NCBI RefSeq assembly: GCF_039525805.1
Contig: NZ_BAAAHZ010000014.1
Length of the DNA stretch: 64,000 bases
Reading direction: 5' to 3' (one strand)
Origin: Dietzia natronolimnaea
Lineage (GTDB): Bacteria > Actinomycetota > Actinomycetes > Mycobacteriales > Mycobacteriaceae
Numbering within the stretch: the stretch's first letter is position 1; every line of letters begins with the position of its first letter. This document shows positions 9,032 through 17,820 of the stretch, in pieces. The notes below the pieces were generated by a model. The model did not search any database. It was not told the DNA's origin and worked only from the letters and a program-made list of their open reading frames with translations. The translations under genes were made by a program, and so were the position numbers.

Positions 9032-9556
9032 ATGCTGAAACTCATACGAAAACTGGAGTGGGTGCTCAGTGCACTCGCCGCCCTCGCTCTTCTGTTGATG
9101 ATGCTCGTGAGCTTGGGCAACGCACTGAGCCGGACCTGGTTTCAAGCCCCTCTCTATGGTGCCAACGAGATCGTCTCCCAGTGGTTCCTGCCGGCGGCCG
9201 TTCTCTTGTCGATCGCCGGTGCGCAGGTCTGGAAACAACATATCGACGTGACGCTGGCGATCGAGACCCTGAACCCCCGCAACCTGGCGTGGATCCGGCT
9301 CATCGTCTACTCCCTCTCGGCGGCGGTGTGCGTCGCCTTTGCGTGGTACGGATTCCTTGAGGCGCTCAAGCAGACCGGCATCAACGCGACAGCAGGCATC
9401 ACCTCGCTACCTACGTGGCCGTCCTACTACCTCGTACCCCTGGGATTCACCGTAGCGGCGATCGTCTTTGTCCTCGACGCCTGGATGGGTTTCAAGAAAC
9501 CCGAGCACCCGTTGAACACGGGGACTGGCAAACCCATCTTCGATACCGGCGCGTGA
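9032..9556 (+). CDS. TRAP transporter small permease (DctQ family)
   Basis: The 174-residue membrane protein has four hydrophobic segments (roughly 12-35, 50-68, 88-112, 130-152), as in the small TRAP subunit. ALSRTWFQAPLYGANEIV resembles the family's first loop. It joins DctM to make the sodium- or proton-driven carrier fed by a DctP protein. An AGGAAGTAGGA sequence precedes the ATG. The dctM gene starts 22 bases downstream. The DctP protein at 1-983 is the closest candidate partner. Confidence 0.88.
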   Translation: MLKLIRKLEWVLSALAALALLLMMLVSLGNALSRTWFQAPLYGANEIVSQWFLPAAVLLSIAGAQVWKQHIDVTLAIETLNPRNLAWIRLIVYSLSAAVCVAFAWYGFLEALKQTGINATAGITSLPTWPSYYLVPLGFTVAAIVFVLDAWMGFKKPEHPLNTGTGKPIFDTGA

Positions 9557-9578
9557 GAGCCATTAAGGGTCAGAAATC

Positions 9579-11102
9579 ATGAACGAAACGGCAACGACCG
9601 AGCAACGGCTTCCCGGCCCGACACAGCTCGGAAGGAGCTCACCCGGAAGCGATCCCGGGGCGGTGACACACAAGAAGACCACGGGGCGGTTCTGGTTCCT
9701 TCTCGCGATCAACGTCTTCTTGGCCATAGGGCTGTTCACCAGCCAGACCAATCAGGCGGCGGGACTCTGGGCCGTCGGCCTCATGGTGGCCATGATGCTT
9801 CTCGGCGTCTCGGTGGGCATCGCACTGTCCCTGGCCAGTGTCGCCGGCCTCTTCCACGTCAGCAGCACCGCGGCCGTGGTCAACGTGCTGTCCTCGGCGC
9901 CGTTCAGCGCGTCCAGCAAATGGTCGATGTCGGTACTACCGATGTTCATCCTCATGGGGTTTCTCCTCACCCAGGCGGGACTGACTCAACGCCTGTACCG
10001 GGCGACATACATCTGGTTCGGCTGGCTGCCCGGCGGCCTCGCCATCGGCACGACAGCAGCAGGTGCGGGGTTGTCCGCAGTCAGTGGGTCCACCATCGGG
10101 ATGACCTACACGCTCGGCAGGGCCGGCATTCCCGAGATGCTCAAGGTCGGATACGACCGTCGCGTCGCGGTCGGCTCCATCCTCACCGGTGGCCTGGCCG
10201 GGCAGCTCATTCCGCCCAGCATCATCCTGGTGGTCTACGCGGGCGTCGTCTCCGTGCCGGTGGGCCCCCAGCTGCTGGCGGGCGTCGTGCCCGGATTGGC
10301 CATCAGCGCCATGTTCGCCCTGCTGTTCCTCGCGCTCGGTCTCGTCTTCCCCAAGTTGATGGGCCGCGGCAAGGACGCCCCGACAGCCCAGCGGGACATC
10401 TCGTGGAGAGAACGGTTCACGTCCATACTGGGCCTGTGGGGCCTTCCACTGATCATGCTCGTGCTTTTCGGCGGCCTGTTCACCGGCTACTTCACGCCGA
10501 CAGAGGCCGGTGCAGCGGCGGCGTTCATGTCCGTGCTCCTCACCATGTACTACACCCGTCGCAGCCAGCCGGTGCATCAGATCGCCAAGGCCCTCGTCCA
10601 GACCGCCCGGGCAACGGCCGCGATCTTTCTCATCCTCATCGGCGCAGAGATGCTCACCCGCATGCTGGCGGTCACCGGTATCGCCGGCACGGTCACCGAC
10701 TTCATCGTGGAGTTGGGTCTGCCCCGGTTCGGTTTCCTGGTCGCTCTGATCATCTTCTACATATTCCTGGGCATGTTCTTCGACACCATGTCGATGATCC
10801 TTTTGACGGTCCCATTGCTGATGCCGGCCCTGGACTTCTACGACGTCAACCTGATCTGGTTCGGCGTGTTCATCGTCATCCTCGGTGAGATCGGCATGAT
10901 CACCCCGCCGGTCGGCGTGCTGGCCTACATCACCTACAACCTGACCAAGGACAGGGAGATCAACCAGGGGGTGAAGATCACCCTGAACGACGTCTTCATG
11001 GCGATCCTGTGGTTCCTGCCCTTCGCCGTCCTGTTCCTGATCATCCTCATCTTCTGGCCCGATCTCGCGACCTGGCTACCGTCCATATCGTCTGCAACCT
11101 GA
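9579..11102 (+). CDS. TRAP transporter large permease (DctM family)
   Basis: The 507-residue protein is the large, transport-catalysing TRAP subunit. It has about 12-13 hydrophobic segments and the family features FSASSKWSMSVLPMFILMG, AAGAGLSAVSGSTIGMTYTLG and the later ITPPVGVLAYI motif. A 45-residue hydrophilic N-terminal extension rich in Thr, Gly and Pro precedes the first membrane segment, which is longer than usual. It follows dctQ with a 22-base gap. The unit ends in a strong inverted repeat at 11132-11177. Substrate class is probably a carboxylate, by family. Confidence 0.92.
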   Translation: MNETATTEQRLPGPTQLGRSSPGSDPGAVTHKKTTGRFWFLLAINVFLAIGLFTSQTNQAAGLWAVGLMVAMMLLGVSVGIALSLASVAGLFHVSSTAAVVNVLSSAPFSASSKWSMSVLPMFILMGFLLTQAGLTQRLYRATYIWFGWLPGGLAIGTTAAGAGLSAVSGSTIGMTYTLGRAGIPEMLKVGYDRRVAVGSILTGGLAGQLIPPSIILVVYAGVVSVPVGPQLLAGVVPGLAISAMFALLFLALGLVFPKLMGRGKDAPTAQRDISWRERFTSILGLWGLPLIMLVLFGGLFTGYFTPTEAGAAAAFMSVLLTMYYTRRSQPVHQIAKALVQTARATAAIFLILIGAEMLTRMLAVTGIAGTVTDFIVELGLPRFGFLVALIIFYIFLGMFFDTMSMILLTVPLLMPALDFYDVNLIWFGVFIVILGEIGMITPPVGVLAYITYNLTKDREINQGVKITLNDVFMAILWFLPFAVLFLIILIFWPDLATWLPSISSAT

Positions 11103-11131
11103 CAGCAGGGGTCGCCACAGCACCGAAGAAT

Positions 11132-11177
11132 CCCCGGCCCTTCTGAACACCATCAACGGTGTTCAGAAGGGCCGGGG
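11132..11177. terminator. Strong bidirectional hairpin terminator
   Basis: Perfect 20-bp inverted repeat: left arm 11132-11151, loop ATCAAC (11152-11157), right arm 11158-11177. There is no U-tract, as is common for actinobacterial terminators. It lies 30 bases after dctM and 63 bases beyond the convergent gene ending at 11241, so it can serve both. Confidence 0.85.
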
Positions 11178-11240
11178 GTGTCTCGTGGTCCGGCCCGTGT
11201 GGAGGTCCGGCGCGCCGGTGTCCCCGGCGAGCGATGCGTC

Positions 11241-11999
11241 TCAGCGTGGCCGGACGTCCCGGGGGATCCGTGGGACGCCGGCGAGCACGGTGTCGATGCC
11301 GATATTGCTCGCGATGGCCATCACGTCGATGACCTGATCCGGGGTGGCCCCGTACTCGATCGCCTTCTTGGTGTGGGTGTGGATCCCGGCAGTGAAGAGA
11401 TGGGTCGTGACGACGTCGATGGCGACGTAGATCAACTCCTTGAACGCGTCGCTGAGCGTCCCGTGGTTCCAGGGGATGCTGGAGAGGTCGAGGTAGGCCT
11501 CGAAGTACTCCGGCGTATACGCCAGGACGGTGTCCCAGTGTGGAGTCCAGTACTTGCGATCGGCGATGAACCTCTCCTTGAGGTCACGGCGATAGTCATC
11601 CCAGTCCTCGTCGGAGGCGCTGGCGCTGACCCCCAGTTTCTGGAACACCTCGTGCGCGAGGGGGACCCCCACGAGCATGGAATGGACTCCCAGCGACGCG
11701 GCGAGTTGGAGAGTTTCGACGATCTCCTCGGAGGACGCCCCCCAGTGCGTCGCCTGCCGGATGTGGTGCGCAGTGGCGGCTCGATCGAGGTAGGTGACCT
11801 GCCCCGTGACGGCGATGCAGATGAGTTCCCGCTCCAGGGGAGTCAGGTTCCCGCGAATCGAGGTGACTCTGAGGAGGCGGTCATACGCGCCGAAGTAGCG
11901 GGGGTCGGCGAGGAGCAGGTCCTCGAGATCGGTGTTCCAGTAGCCGTGGAACGATTCAAATTCTCGTCGCGAGGGTGAAGTGTCGTGTGTGGTGTACAT
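11241..11999 (-). CDS. Carboxymuconolactone decarboxylase family protein with two CMD domains
   Basis: The 252-residue protein has two copies of the AhpD/CMD helical repeat. The first covers about residues 40-115 (LTPLERELICIAV ... HIRQATHWGASSEEIVETLQ). The second covers about 170-245 (LSDAFKELIYVAID ... HTHTKKAIEYGATPDQVIDV). No CxxC is visible in either, so an AhpD-like redox role is unlikely; a decarboxylase or unknown catalytic role is more plausible. The ATG at 11999 is chosen because the longer frame overlaps the upstream SDR gene. It lies 34 bases after that SDR on the same strand, so the two are probably cotranscribed. Confidence 0.82.
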   Translation of the reverse strand: MYTTHDTSPSRREFESFHGYWNTDLEDLLLADPRYFGAYDRLLRVTSIRGNLTPLERELICIAVTGQVTYLDRAATAHHIRQATHWGASSEEIVETLQLAASLGVHSMLVGVPLAHEVFQKLGVSASASDEDWDDYRRDLKERFIADRKYWTPHWDTVLAYTPEYFEAYLDLSSIPWNHGTLSDAFKELIYVAIDVVTTHLFTAGIHTHTKKAIEYGATPDQVIDVMAIASNIGIDTVLAGVPRIPRDVRPR

Positions 12000-12033
12000 G
12001 ACTGGAGTGCACTCATCCTTCGGTAGTGGGGAC

Positions 12034-12807
12034 TCAGTTGATCGGGCGGAGATTGTTTCCTGCGGTCTCTCCACCGTCGATGGCGATCGCCGTGCCGCTG
12101 ACATACCGGGACTCGTCGCTGACCAGATACACGACCAGTGGACTGACCTCTTCGGCGTCCGCAGCGCGGTCGAGCGGTACCTGCCCGAACCCGCGCGTCA
12201 GGTGCGCAGTGAGCGGGGTGTTCACCGAGCCCGGGTGAATGGAGTTCACGCGTATCCCCTGGGGACCGAGGTCCATAGCCGAGGTCTTTGTGAGGCCCTG
12301 GACACCCCACTTCGAGGCGGAATACCCTGCGCGCTGCTTGAATCCGACCAACCCGGCGATCGAGGAGACATTGACGATGGAGGATGTCGGATGCTTGCCG
12401 AGTTCGGGGATAGCTGCCTTCATCCCGTAGAAGGTCCCTGTGAGGTTGACACTGATCACCCGATCCCAGTCGTCGAGATCGGCGTCCGCGGCCGAGCCCC
12501 GACTGCCGATTCCCGCGTTGTTCACGAGTGCGTCCAGGCGGCCGAAGCACCGGACGGTCTCCGCCACCGCGACCTCCCAGCCACCGAAGTCGGTCACATC
12601 CAGGGCGACGAAGGCCGCCCCCTCCCGGCCTGACTCCGCATTGATCTCCGCAACCAGGCGCCGCCCGGCGTCCACCTGAATGTCGGCCACCATCACTGAT
12701 CCCCCCTCGCGGACCAGCGCCCATGCATGGGCGGCGCCCATGCCGCTTGCTGCTCCGGAGATCAGAACGACCTTGCGGTCGACGCGGCCGGTGGTGATTT
12801 GAGTCAT
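12034..12807 (-). CDS. Short-chain dehydrogenase/reductase (SDR)
   Basis: A 257-residue classical SDR with ISGAASGMGAAHA as nucleotide-binding motif, NNAGIGSRG, and the catalytic Tyr and Lys in AGYSASKWG. The C-terminal segment AIAIDGGETAGNN is typical of 3-alpha/20-beta-hydroxysteroid-type and related SDRs, but function is not fixed by this. It is the first gene of a minus-strand pair with the CMD protein and is divergent from a LysR gene. Its 5' region contains the same 15-mer found upstream of the SDR-dctQM unit. Confidence 0.9.
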   Translation of the reverse strand: MTQITTGRVDRKVVLISGAASGMGAAHAWALVREGGSVMVADIQVDAGRRLVAEINAESGREGAAFVALDVTDFGGWEVAVAETVRCFGRLDALVNNAGIGSRGSAADADLDDWDRVISVNLTGTFYGMKAAIPELGKHPTSSIVNVSSIAGLVGFKQRAGYSASKWGVQGLTKTSAMDLGPQGIRVNSIHPGSVNTPLTAHLTRGFGQVPLDRAADAEEVSPLVVYLVSDESRYVSGTAIAIDGGETAGNNLRPIN

Positions 12808-13188
12808 CGTCGTCTCTCCTGAGGCGTTGGCAACTGGCCGTCCACCCGGGACGCCCGGATCCGCGCGGACGGCGGTCGCGACATCCTGTGGTCAGGAGGC
12901 CGCGGTGAGGAACCTCATCCGAGAGGGCCGTCGACTGCAGGGCCGCCGTGCCGCCAGTCCGCCGACGCCGGGACAAGGGCTCGGCGGAGTGCCACCGGAG
13001 TCCACTGCGGCGGGTGTGAGGAACTATCCCAATACTAGACGTACATGTATGTATTAACTCGGATATCGGCGAAGAAACTCGGCGTCAGGTGAACGGGCTC
13101 CGCGCCGTCCTCATGGGCCGGCGAGGACAGTCGGGCGACGACGCAACTGCCGCGAACTCTGCGCCACCGCAGGCATATGGTCGAGGGC
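12808..13188. promoter_or_regulatory. 381-bp divergent region between SDR and LysR genes, with a shared operator motif
   Basis: No convincing gene lies here. The notable element is ACTAGACGTACATGT at 13034-13048, identical to 8072-8086, extended here to the 8-bp palindrome TACATGTA (13042-13049). It lies about 140 bases before the LysR start and 227 bases before the SDR start, in a short AT-rich patch (13020-13065) likely to hold the divergent promoters. Confidence 0.5.
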
Positions 13189-14223
13189 ATGGAAATTCTC
13201 CAGCTCCGCTACTTCCTCGCCGTGGTCGAGCATGGCGGTGTCAATCGCGCCGCTTCGGCCCTGCACGTGGCTCAGCCCTCCCTGAGCCAGGCGATCCGAC
13301 GGCTGGAGAAGGACCTACAGACCGAACTGTTCCACCGAGTTGGTCGAGGTCTGGTGCTCGCACCCGCGGGTGAGGCTCTGATCGGGCCGGCGAGACAGAT
13401 GTTGCGTCACCTCAGCGCGGCATATGACGCCGTTCACGAGGTTCGCGATATGGGCAGCGGGCGTGTGGACATCGCATCTCTGGCGGACCTGTCCACCGAA
13501 CCGGTATCGCGGTGGGTCGCCCACTTCCGAGTGAAGAACCCACGCCTGTCTGTGAGGGTAGAGGACCGGGGAACAGTCTCCGGGATCGCCGAACTGGTCC
13601 GGTCCGGGCAGTGCGAGATCGGATTCGGCGTGCTCCCCACTCCACATGTGGGCCTGGTGAGCGAGCACCTCGTCACCCAGCACTTCGCGCTCATCGCTCC
13701 TCCCACCACCGACGACGACTTCGATGAAATCGTGCCGCTCGCGGCCCTCGACGGCGTCCCCTTTGTCACCGGGGAGCAGAACACCACCACCCGGGTGTGG
13801 ATCGCGTCCGAGCTCGCGGCCTGTGGGGCTGAACCATGGATCTCGGTCGAGGCATCGCAACGCGGAGCGGTACAGCCCCTGGTGCTCAACGGCGCCGGTA
13901 TGGCGATCGTGCCCCTCCGGATAGCTTTGGAAGCTCACGAACAAGGCGCCGTGATACGGCAGGTTGACCCTCCCCTCCGGCGCGACATCGGGGTGTTCCA
14001 CCGGCCGGGCGCTCTCACCCCTGCATCGTCCGCCTTCCTCGACAACGCCTGCGCCAACGTCACCTTGTGGGAGCGGGACGTTACGCGGCATATGGGCGAG
14101 GGCCGCACACGGATCGAGGCTGCAGCGCTGGCCCGCGCGGCGGTTCGCGAACGACATCTCCGGGACCTCCACGAGGGGACCCGCGCGGCCCGCCGATCCA
14201 GGAACGCGAGCCAGGACTCATAG
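13189..14223 (+). CDS. LysR-family transcriptional regulator
   Basis: The protein (344 residues from ATG 13189) is a LysR-type regulator. The DNA-binding domain fills residues 1-60 (MEILQLRYFLAVVEHGGVN, then AQPSLSQAIRRLEKDL), and the effector domain follows. ATG 13189 gives the classical LysR N-terminus; ATG 13177, four codons earlier, is also possible. The C-terminus has about 40 extra residues rich in Arg and Ala, more than usual. It is divergent from the SDR-CMD pair and is a plausible regulator of that pair, though the palindromic motif between them is less typical of a LysR site. Confidence 0.88.
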   Translation: MEILQLRYFLAVVEHGGVNRAASALHVAQPSLSQAIRRLEKDLQTELFHRVGRGLVLAPAGEALIGPARQMLRHLSAAYDAVHEVRDMGSGRVDIASLADLSTEPVSRWVAHFRVKNPRLSVRVEDRGTVSGIAELVRSGQCEIGFGVLPTPHVGLVSEHLVTQHFALIAPPTTDDDFDEIVPLAALDGVPFVTGEQNTTTRVWIASELAACGAEPWISVEASQRGAVQPLVLNGAGMAIVPLRIALEAHEQGAVIRQVDPPLRRDIGVFHRPGALTPASSAFLDNACANVTLWERDVTRHMGEGRTRIEAAALARAAVRERHLRDLHEGTRAARRSRNASQDS

Positions 14224-14645
14224 GACCGCGCGTGGTCGCGCGACGTGGGAGCGGCGCGCCCGCGAGGACTGCGAGGTCCCATGGGGCTGGCTCTTCTGCT
14301 CCTCCGCCGACTGACATGGTTCTACAGTCGGTCTGACTCGAAATAGGTCTTGGACGTACTAAGTCACCGCGGCGTTGACTGGAGGACACCCCCCCTCAGG
14401 GCGTGAACGGTTCTCGTCAACAGCTAAGGAGTCGAACGGTGGCAACAGCGGCTGACCCCGACGACAGAACAATGCACCCCTGGGTGAGGTCCTCCCGCCT
14501 CCCCACTTCGGGTCCCGATCACGAGCTGCGCGAGGGCGACGTTGTCTGCGCCTCCCGCGGTCACGGTGAACCCACCCAGGAGACGCAACCGATTCTTGTC
14601 GCCGCTCCGCGGTAGTACGCCACACCCATCCCGGAGGAAGTTCCC
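14224..14645. other. 422-bp intergenic region before the alkylsulfatase gene
   Basis: Only short, poorly supported reading frames occur here. A possible -10 element TACAGT is at 14323-14328. At 14353-14365 GACGTACTAAGTC partly resembles the GACGTACATGTC core of the operator candidate at 8076-8087, so it may be a degenerate third copy. A GGAGGAAG ribosome binding site ends the region. Confidence 0.35.
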
Positions 14646-16604
14646 ATGCCCGATCCCCTTGCCCCCTCGGCAGGTCACCCCGCCGCGGACACGGCTTCTG
14701 CGCGAGACTCAAAGGCACCCTCAACGCCCACTGAGATCACCGCTGCTCTCAACGCCGATGTCGCGGCAGCGCTCCCTCTCGACGACACCACTGATCGCGA
14801 GAACGCCGACCGTGGCCTTCTGGTCCGGCCAGAACGGGTGCTGATCACCGACGACCGGGACCGCACGGTCTGGGACAGCGCCCAGTACGACTTTCTCGAG
14901 GGCAGCGCGCCGGACTCGGCCAACCCGAGTCTGTGGCGCCATGCTCAGCTCGACAACACACCCGGTCTCTACGAAGTGTGCGATGGCCTGTATCAGGTGC
15001 GTGGATTCGACCTGGCCACGATGACGGTGGTCCGAGGTGACACGGGGTGGATCGTCATCGACCCACTCACCGTCATCGAAAGCGCTCGTGCGGCATTCGC
15101 GCTGGTCACCGAGGTCCTCGGTGCACGCCCCGTCACCGGGATGATCTACACCCATAGCCATCGCGATCACTATGGGGGAGCCGCGGGCGTCCTGCCCCCG
15201 GAGGACGCTGCCGCCCGTGACGTGCCGGTGATCGCGCCTGCCGGCTTCATCGAGGAGATCGTCTCAGAGACGGTCATCGCCGGCCCGGCGATGGCTCGAC
15301 GCAGGAGTTTCCATTTCGGTACCGGCCTCGAGAAGAGCCCGCGTGGCCACATCAACAACGGGATCGGCATGAGCACCGGTGTGGGCAGTTTCGTGCTCGT
15401 CCCTCCGACGATGGACATCACCCATACCGGTCAGGAAGTGGTGGTCGACGGGGTACGCATCGTCTTCCAGATGACGCCGGACGCCGAGGCCCCCGCCGAG
15501 ATGATGTTCTGGTTCCCGGAATTCAAGGCGCTGTGTGTCGCGGAGAACTGCAACTCCACCATGCACAACCTCTACACCCTGCGAGGAGCACAGGTCCGCG
15601 ACGCGCTCGCCTGGAGCGACTACATCCAGGAAGCTCTCCACCTGTTCGGGGACGAGGCGGAGGTGTGCTTTGGAAGTCACAACTGGCCCACCTTCGGGGG
15701 CCCGGCCGTCCGTACCTTCCTGGCCAATCAGCGGGATCTCTATCGCTACCTGCACGACCAGACGATGCGCCTGGCCAACCATGGCTACACCTCAACCGAG
15801 ATCGCAGAAGAGCTCCAGCTGCCTTCGGGGCTGGCCGGTGACTTCTCGTGCCGCGGTTACTACGGAACTGTCAGTCACAACGCCAAGGCCGTCTACCAGC
15901 GCTATCTGGGATGGTTCGACGGCAACCCTGCTGCGCTCGATCCGCTCCCCCCCGAGGAATCAGCACACCGGGCGGTGCGATACATGAGCGGCGTCGATGC
16001 GGTCGTCGCTCGAGCTCGAGACGACTTCGCCTCGGGCGACTATCGCTGGGTCGCCGAGGTCGTCAGCCGCGCTGTGTTTGCCGAGCCCGAGCACGCCGAG
16101 GCCCGGCAACTGCTCGCTGACACCTTCGACCAACTCGGATACCAGGCCGAATCCGCACTCTGGCGGAACTTCTACCTGACCGGTGCGGCCGAGATACGGG
16201 CGGGCACTCCTCACGAAACTACTCAGACGGTACGGAGCCAGGTGGGGATGCTCCACGCTCTGCCGACCCCAGAACTTCTGAACTGGGTCGGGGTTCGCGT
16301 CAACGGCCGACGTGCTGAAGGCAAGGACCTCCGGTTCGAGCTGACCTTCCCCGAGCGCGACGAGTGCTGGAGCATGGGCATCTGCAATTCGACCATTCAC
16401 TACTGGCCCGAGCCGGACCCCGATGCCCAGCTACGGCTCTCCCTTCCCAGGGCGCTGTTCGAGGAGATCCTGGTCGGCCTGACGCCGGTGGAGGGCGTGA
16501 CGACCGAGCCCGCGGTGGACCTGAGCGGGGATCCCGCCACCCTCGCTGCGCTCGTCGCCCTGCTGGACACTTTCACCGCCGATTTCGCGATCGCTGAACC
16601 CTGA
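14646..16604 (+). CDS. Alkylsulfatase-type metallo-beta-lactamase-fold hydrolase
   Basis: The 652-residue protein matches linear primary alkylsulfatases of the SdsA1/BDS1 type, which release sulfate from alkyl sulfates. The zinc-binding motif THSHRDHYGG gives His170, His172, Asp174 and His175. Further family landmarks are AENCNSTMHNLYTLRG and CFGSHNWPTFG, which carry the other metal ligand positions. The C-terminal part resembles the alkylsulfatase dimerisation and sterol-carrier-like domains. No signal peptide is evident, unlike many secreted members. The alcohol dehydrogenase gene begins 12 bases downstream, which fits oxidation of the released alcohol. Confidence 0.88.
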   Translation: MPDPLAPSAGHPAADTASARDSKAPSTPTEITAALNADVAAALPLDDTTDRENADRGLLVRPERVLITDDRDRTVWDSAQYDFLEGSAPDSANPSLWRHAQLDNTPGLYEVCDGLYQVRGFDLATMTVVRGDTGWIVIDPLTVIESARAAFALVTEVLGARPVTGMIYTHSHRDHYGGAAGVLPPEDAAARDVPVIAPAGFIEEIVSETVIAGPAMARRRSFHFGTGLEKSPRGHINNGIGMSTGVGSFVLVPPTMDITHTGQEVVVDGVRIVFQMTPDAEAPAEMMFWFPEFKALCVAENCNSTMHNLYTLRGAQVRDALAWSDYIQEALHLFGDEAEVCFGSHNWPTFGGPAVRTFLANQRDLYRYLHDQTMRLANHGYTSTEIAEELQLPSGLAGDFSCRGYYGTVSHNAKAVYQRYLGWFDGNPAALDPLPPEESAHRAVRYMSGVDAVVARARDDFASGDYRWVAEVVSRAVFAEPEHAEARQLLADTFDQLGYQAESALWRNFYLTGAAEIRAGTPHETTQTVRSQVGMLHALPTPELLNWVGVRVNGRRAEGKDLRFELTFPERDECWSMGICNSTIHYWPEPDPDAQLRLSLPRALFEEILVGLTPVEGVTTEPAVDLSGDPATLAALVALLDTFTADFAIAEP

Positions 16605-16616
16605 ATCGAGGACATC

Positions 16617-17693
16617 ATGCACGCTTTTGACGTACCCAGCACCACCTCCCATGCCATCACGGACATCGAACTTCCCACGCCCGAGCCCATGGGAACGGAA
16701 GTCCGACTCCGCGTGGTGCGCTCCGGGATCTGCCACACCGACACCCATCTACGCGAGGGCCACTACGACCTGGGAAGCCGCGGCAAACTCAGCCTCACCG
16801 ACCGCGGCGTGAGCTATCCCATGGTGATGGGCCACGAAGTGGTCGGCATCGTCGACGAGGTCGGACCCGAGGTGTCCGGACTGCAAACCGGGGAAACCCG
16901 CCTCGTGTTCCCCTGGATCGGATGCGGTCTCTGCGACGCCTGCAGCGAGGGACACGAGAACCTCTGCCCGAGCCCCAGCAACCTCGGCATCGCACGCCAC
17001 GGCGGCTACGCGGAGTACATCTCGGTCCCGCACCCCCGCTATCTGCTCGACATCGAGGGCCTGGACCCGAGCTGGGCCGCGACCCTGGCCTGTTCCGGTC
17101 TCACCGCCTACAGCGCCGCCCGAAAGGCGCTGCCGAGCTCACCGACCGCGCCCGTCGTGGTGATCGGCGCCGGGGGTGTCGGCCTGACGGCCATCGCGAC
17201 TCTCGCGGCGCTCGGGCACCGTGCGATCTGCGCCGTTGACCTCCAGGACGGCAACCTCGAACTCGCACGCCAGCTCGGCGCCACCACCCTGGTTCGGGCG
17301 GACCAGGACGACCTCGCCTCGGTCATCACCGGGCAGCTGGGAAGCCCTGCCACGGCTGTCATCGACTTCGTCAACACGGGCACGACGGCGGCAACGGCCT
17401 TCGATATCCTCCAGAAGGGTGGCCGCATGATCCAGGTCGGGCTCTTCGGTGGAGAGCTCACGGTGCCCACCGTGCTGCTCACTCTCAAGTCCATCACCAT
17501 TCAGGGGAGCTTTGTCGGCTCTCTGGACGAGCTCAACGAACTCGTCTCGCTCGCGAAGGACGGAGCACTTCCGCGGATCCCGATCATTGACGGCCCACTC
17601 AACGCCACCGAGATCGATACCGCCCTGGACAGGCTCGGTAGCGGCGGAGTGCCCGGTCGGATCGTCCTCGCCGCCGACCTCCCCGTGTCCTGA
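16617..17693 (+). CDS. Zinc-dependent alcohol dehydrogenase (MDR superfamily)
   Basis: A 358-residue medium-chain dehydrogenase. Catalytic zinc ligands are expected at the Cys of SGICHTD and in MGHEVVG. The structural zinc is bound by the four cysteines of GCGLCDACSEGHENLC. The cofactor motif is VIGAGGVGLTAIA, with an Asp following in CAVDLQDG, suggesting NAD. The gene lies 12 bases after the alkylsulfatase and was probably transcribed with it. The likely role is oxidation of the alcohol released from an alkyl sulfate; this is inferred from adjacency. Confidence 0.92.
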   Translation: MHAFDVPSTTSHAITDIELPTPEPMGTEVRLRVVRSGICHTDTHLREGHYDLGSRGKLSLTDRGVSYPMVMGHEVVGIVDEVGPEVSGLQTGETRLVFPWIGCGLCDACSEGHENLCPSPSNLGIARHGGYAEYISVPHPRYLLDIEGLDPSWAATLACSGLTAYSAARKALPSSPTAPVVVIGAGGVGLTAIATLAALGHRAICAVDLQDGNLELARQLGATTLVRADQDDLASVITGQLGSPATAVIDFVNTGTTAATAFDILQKGGRMIQVGLFGGELTVPTVLLTLKSITIQGSFVGSLDELNELVSLAKDGALPRIPIIDGPLNATEIDTALDRLGSGGVPGRIVLAADLPVS

Positions 17694-17820
17694 GACCGGG
17701 GGCTCACATCGAGCCTCGCGCGAGCGACTCTCTGGAGGTCGCCGATCCGATCGAATCGGACCGGAGTAGTCGGGCGCGCAGGTCGCCGACCGACGAGAGT
17801 CGACCGTGAAGGGAGCGGCC

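Noticed and set aside
12827..13057. 76-codon open frame in the SDR/LysR divergent region
   Set aside because: Shadow-like composition; it covers the candidate promoter and operator.
14403..14615. 70-codon open frame before the alkylsulfatase
   Set aside because: No ribosome binding site of quality, no recognisable domain, and poor third-position G+C pattern.
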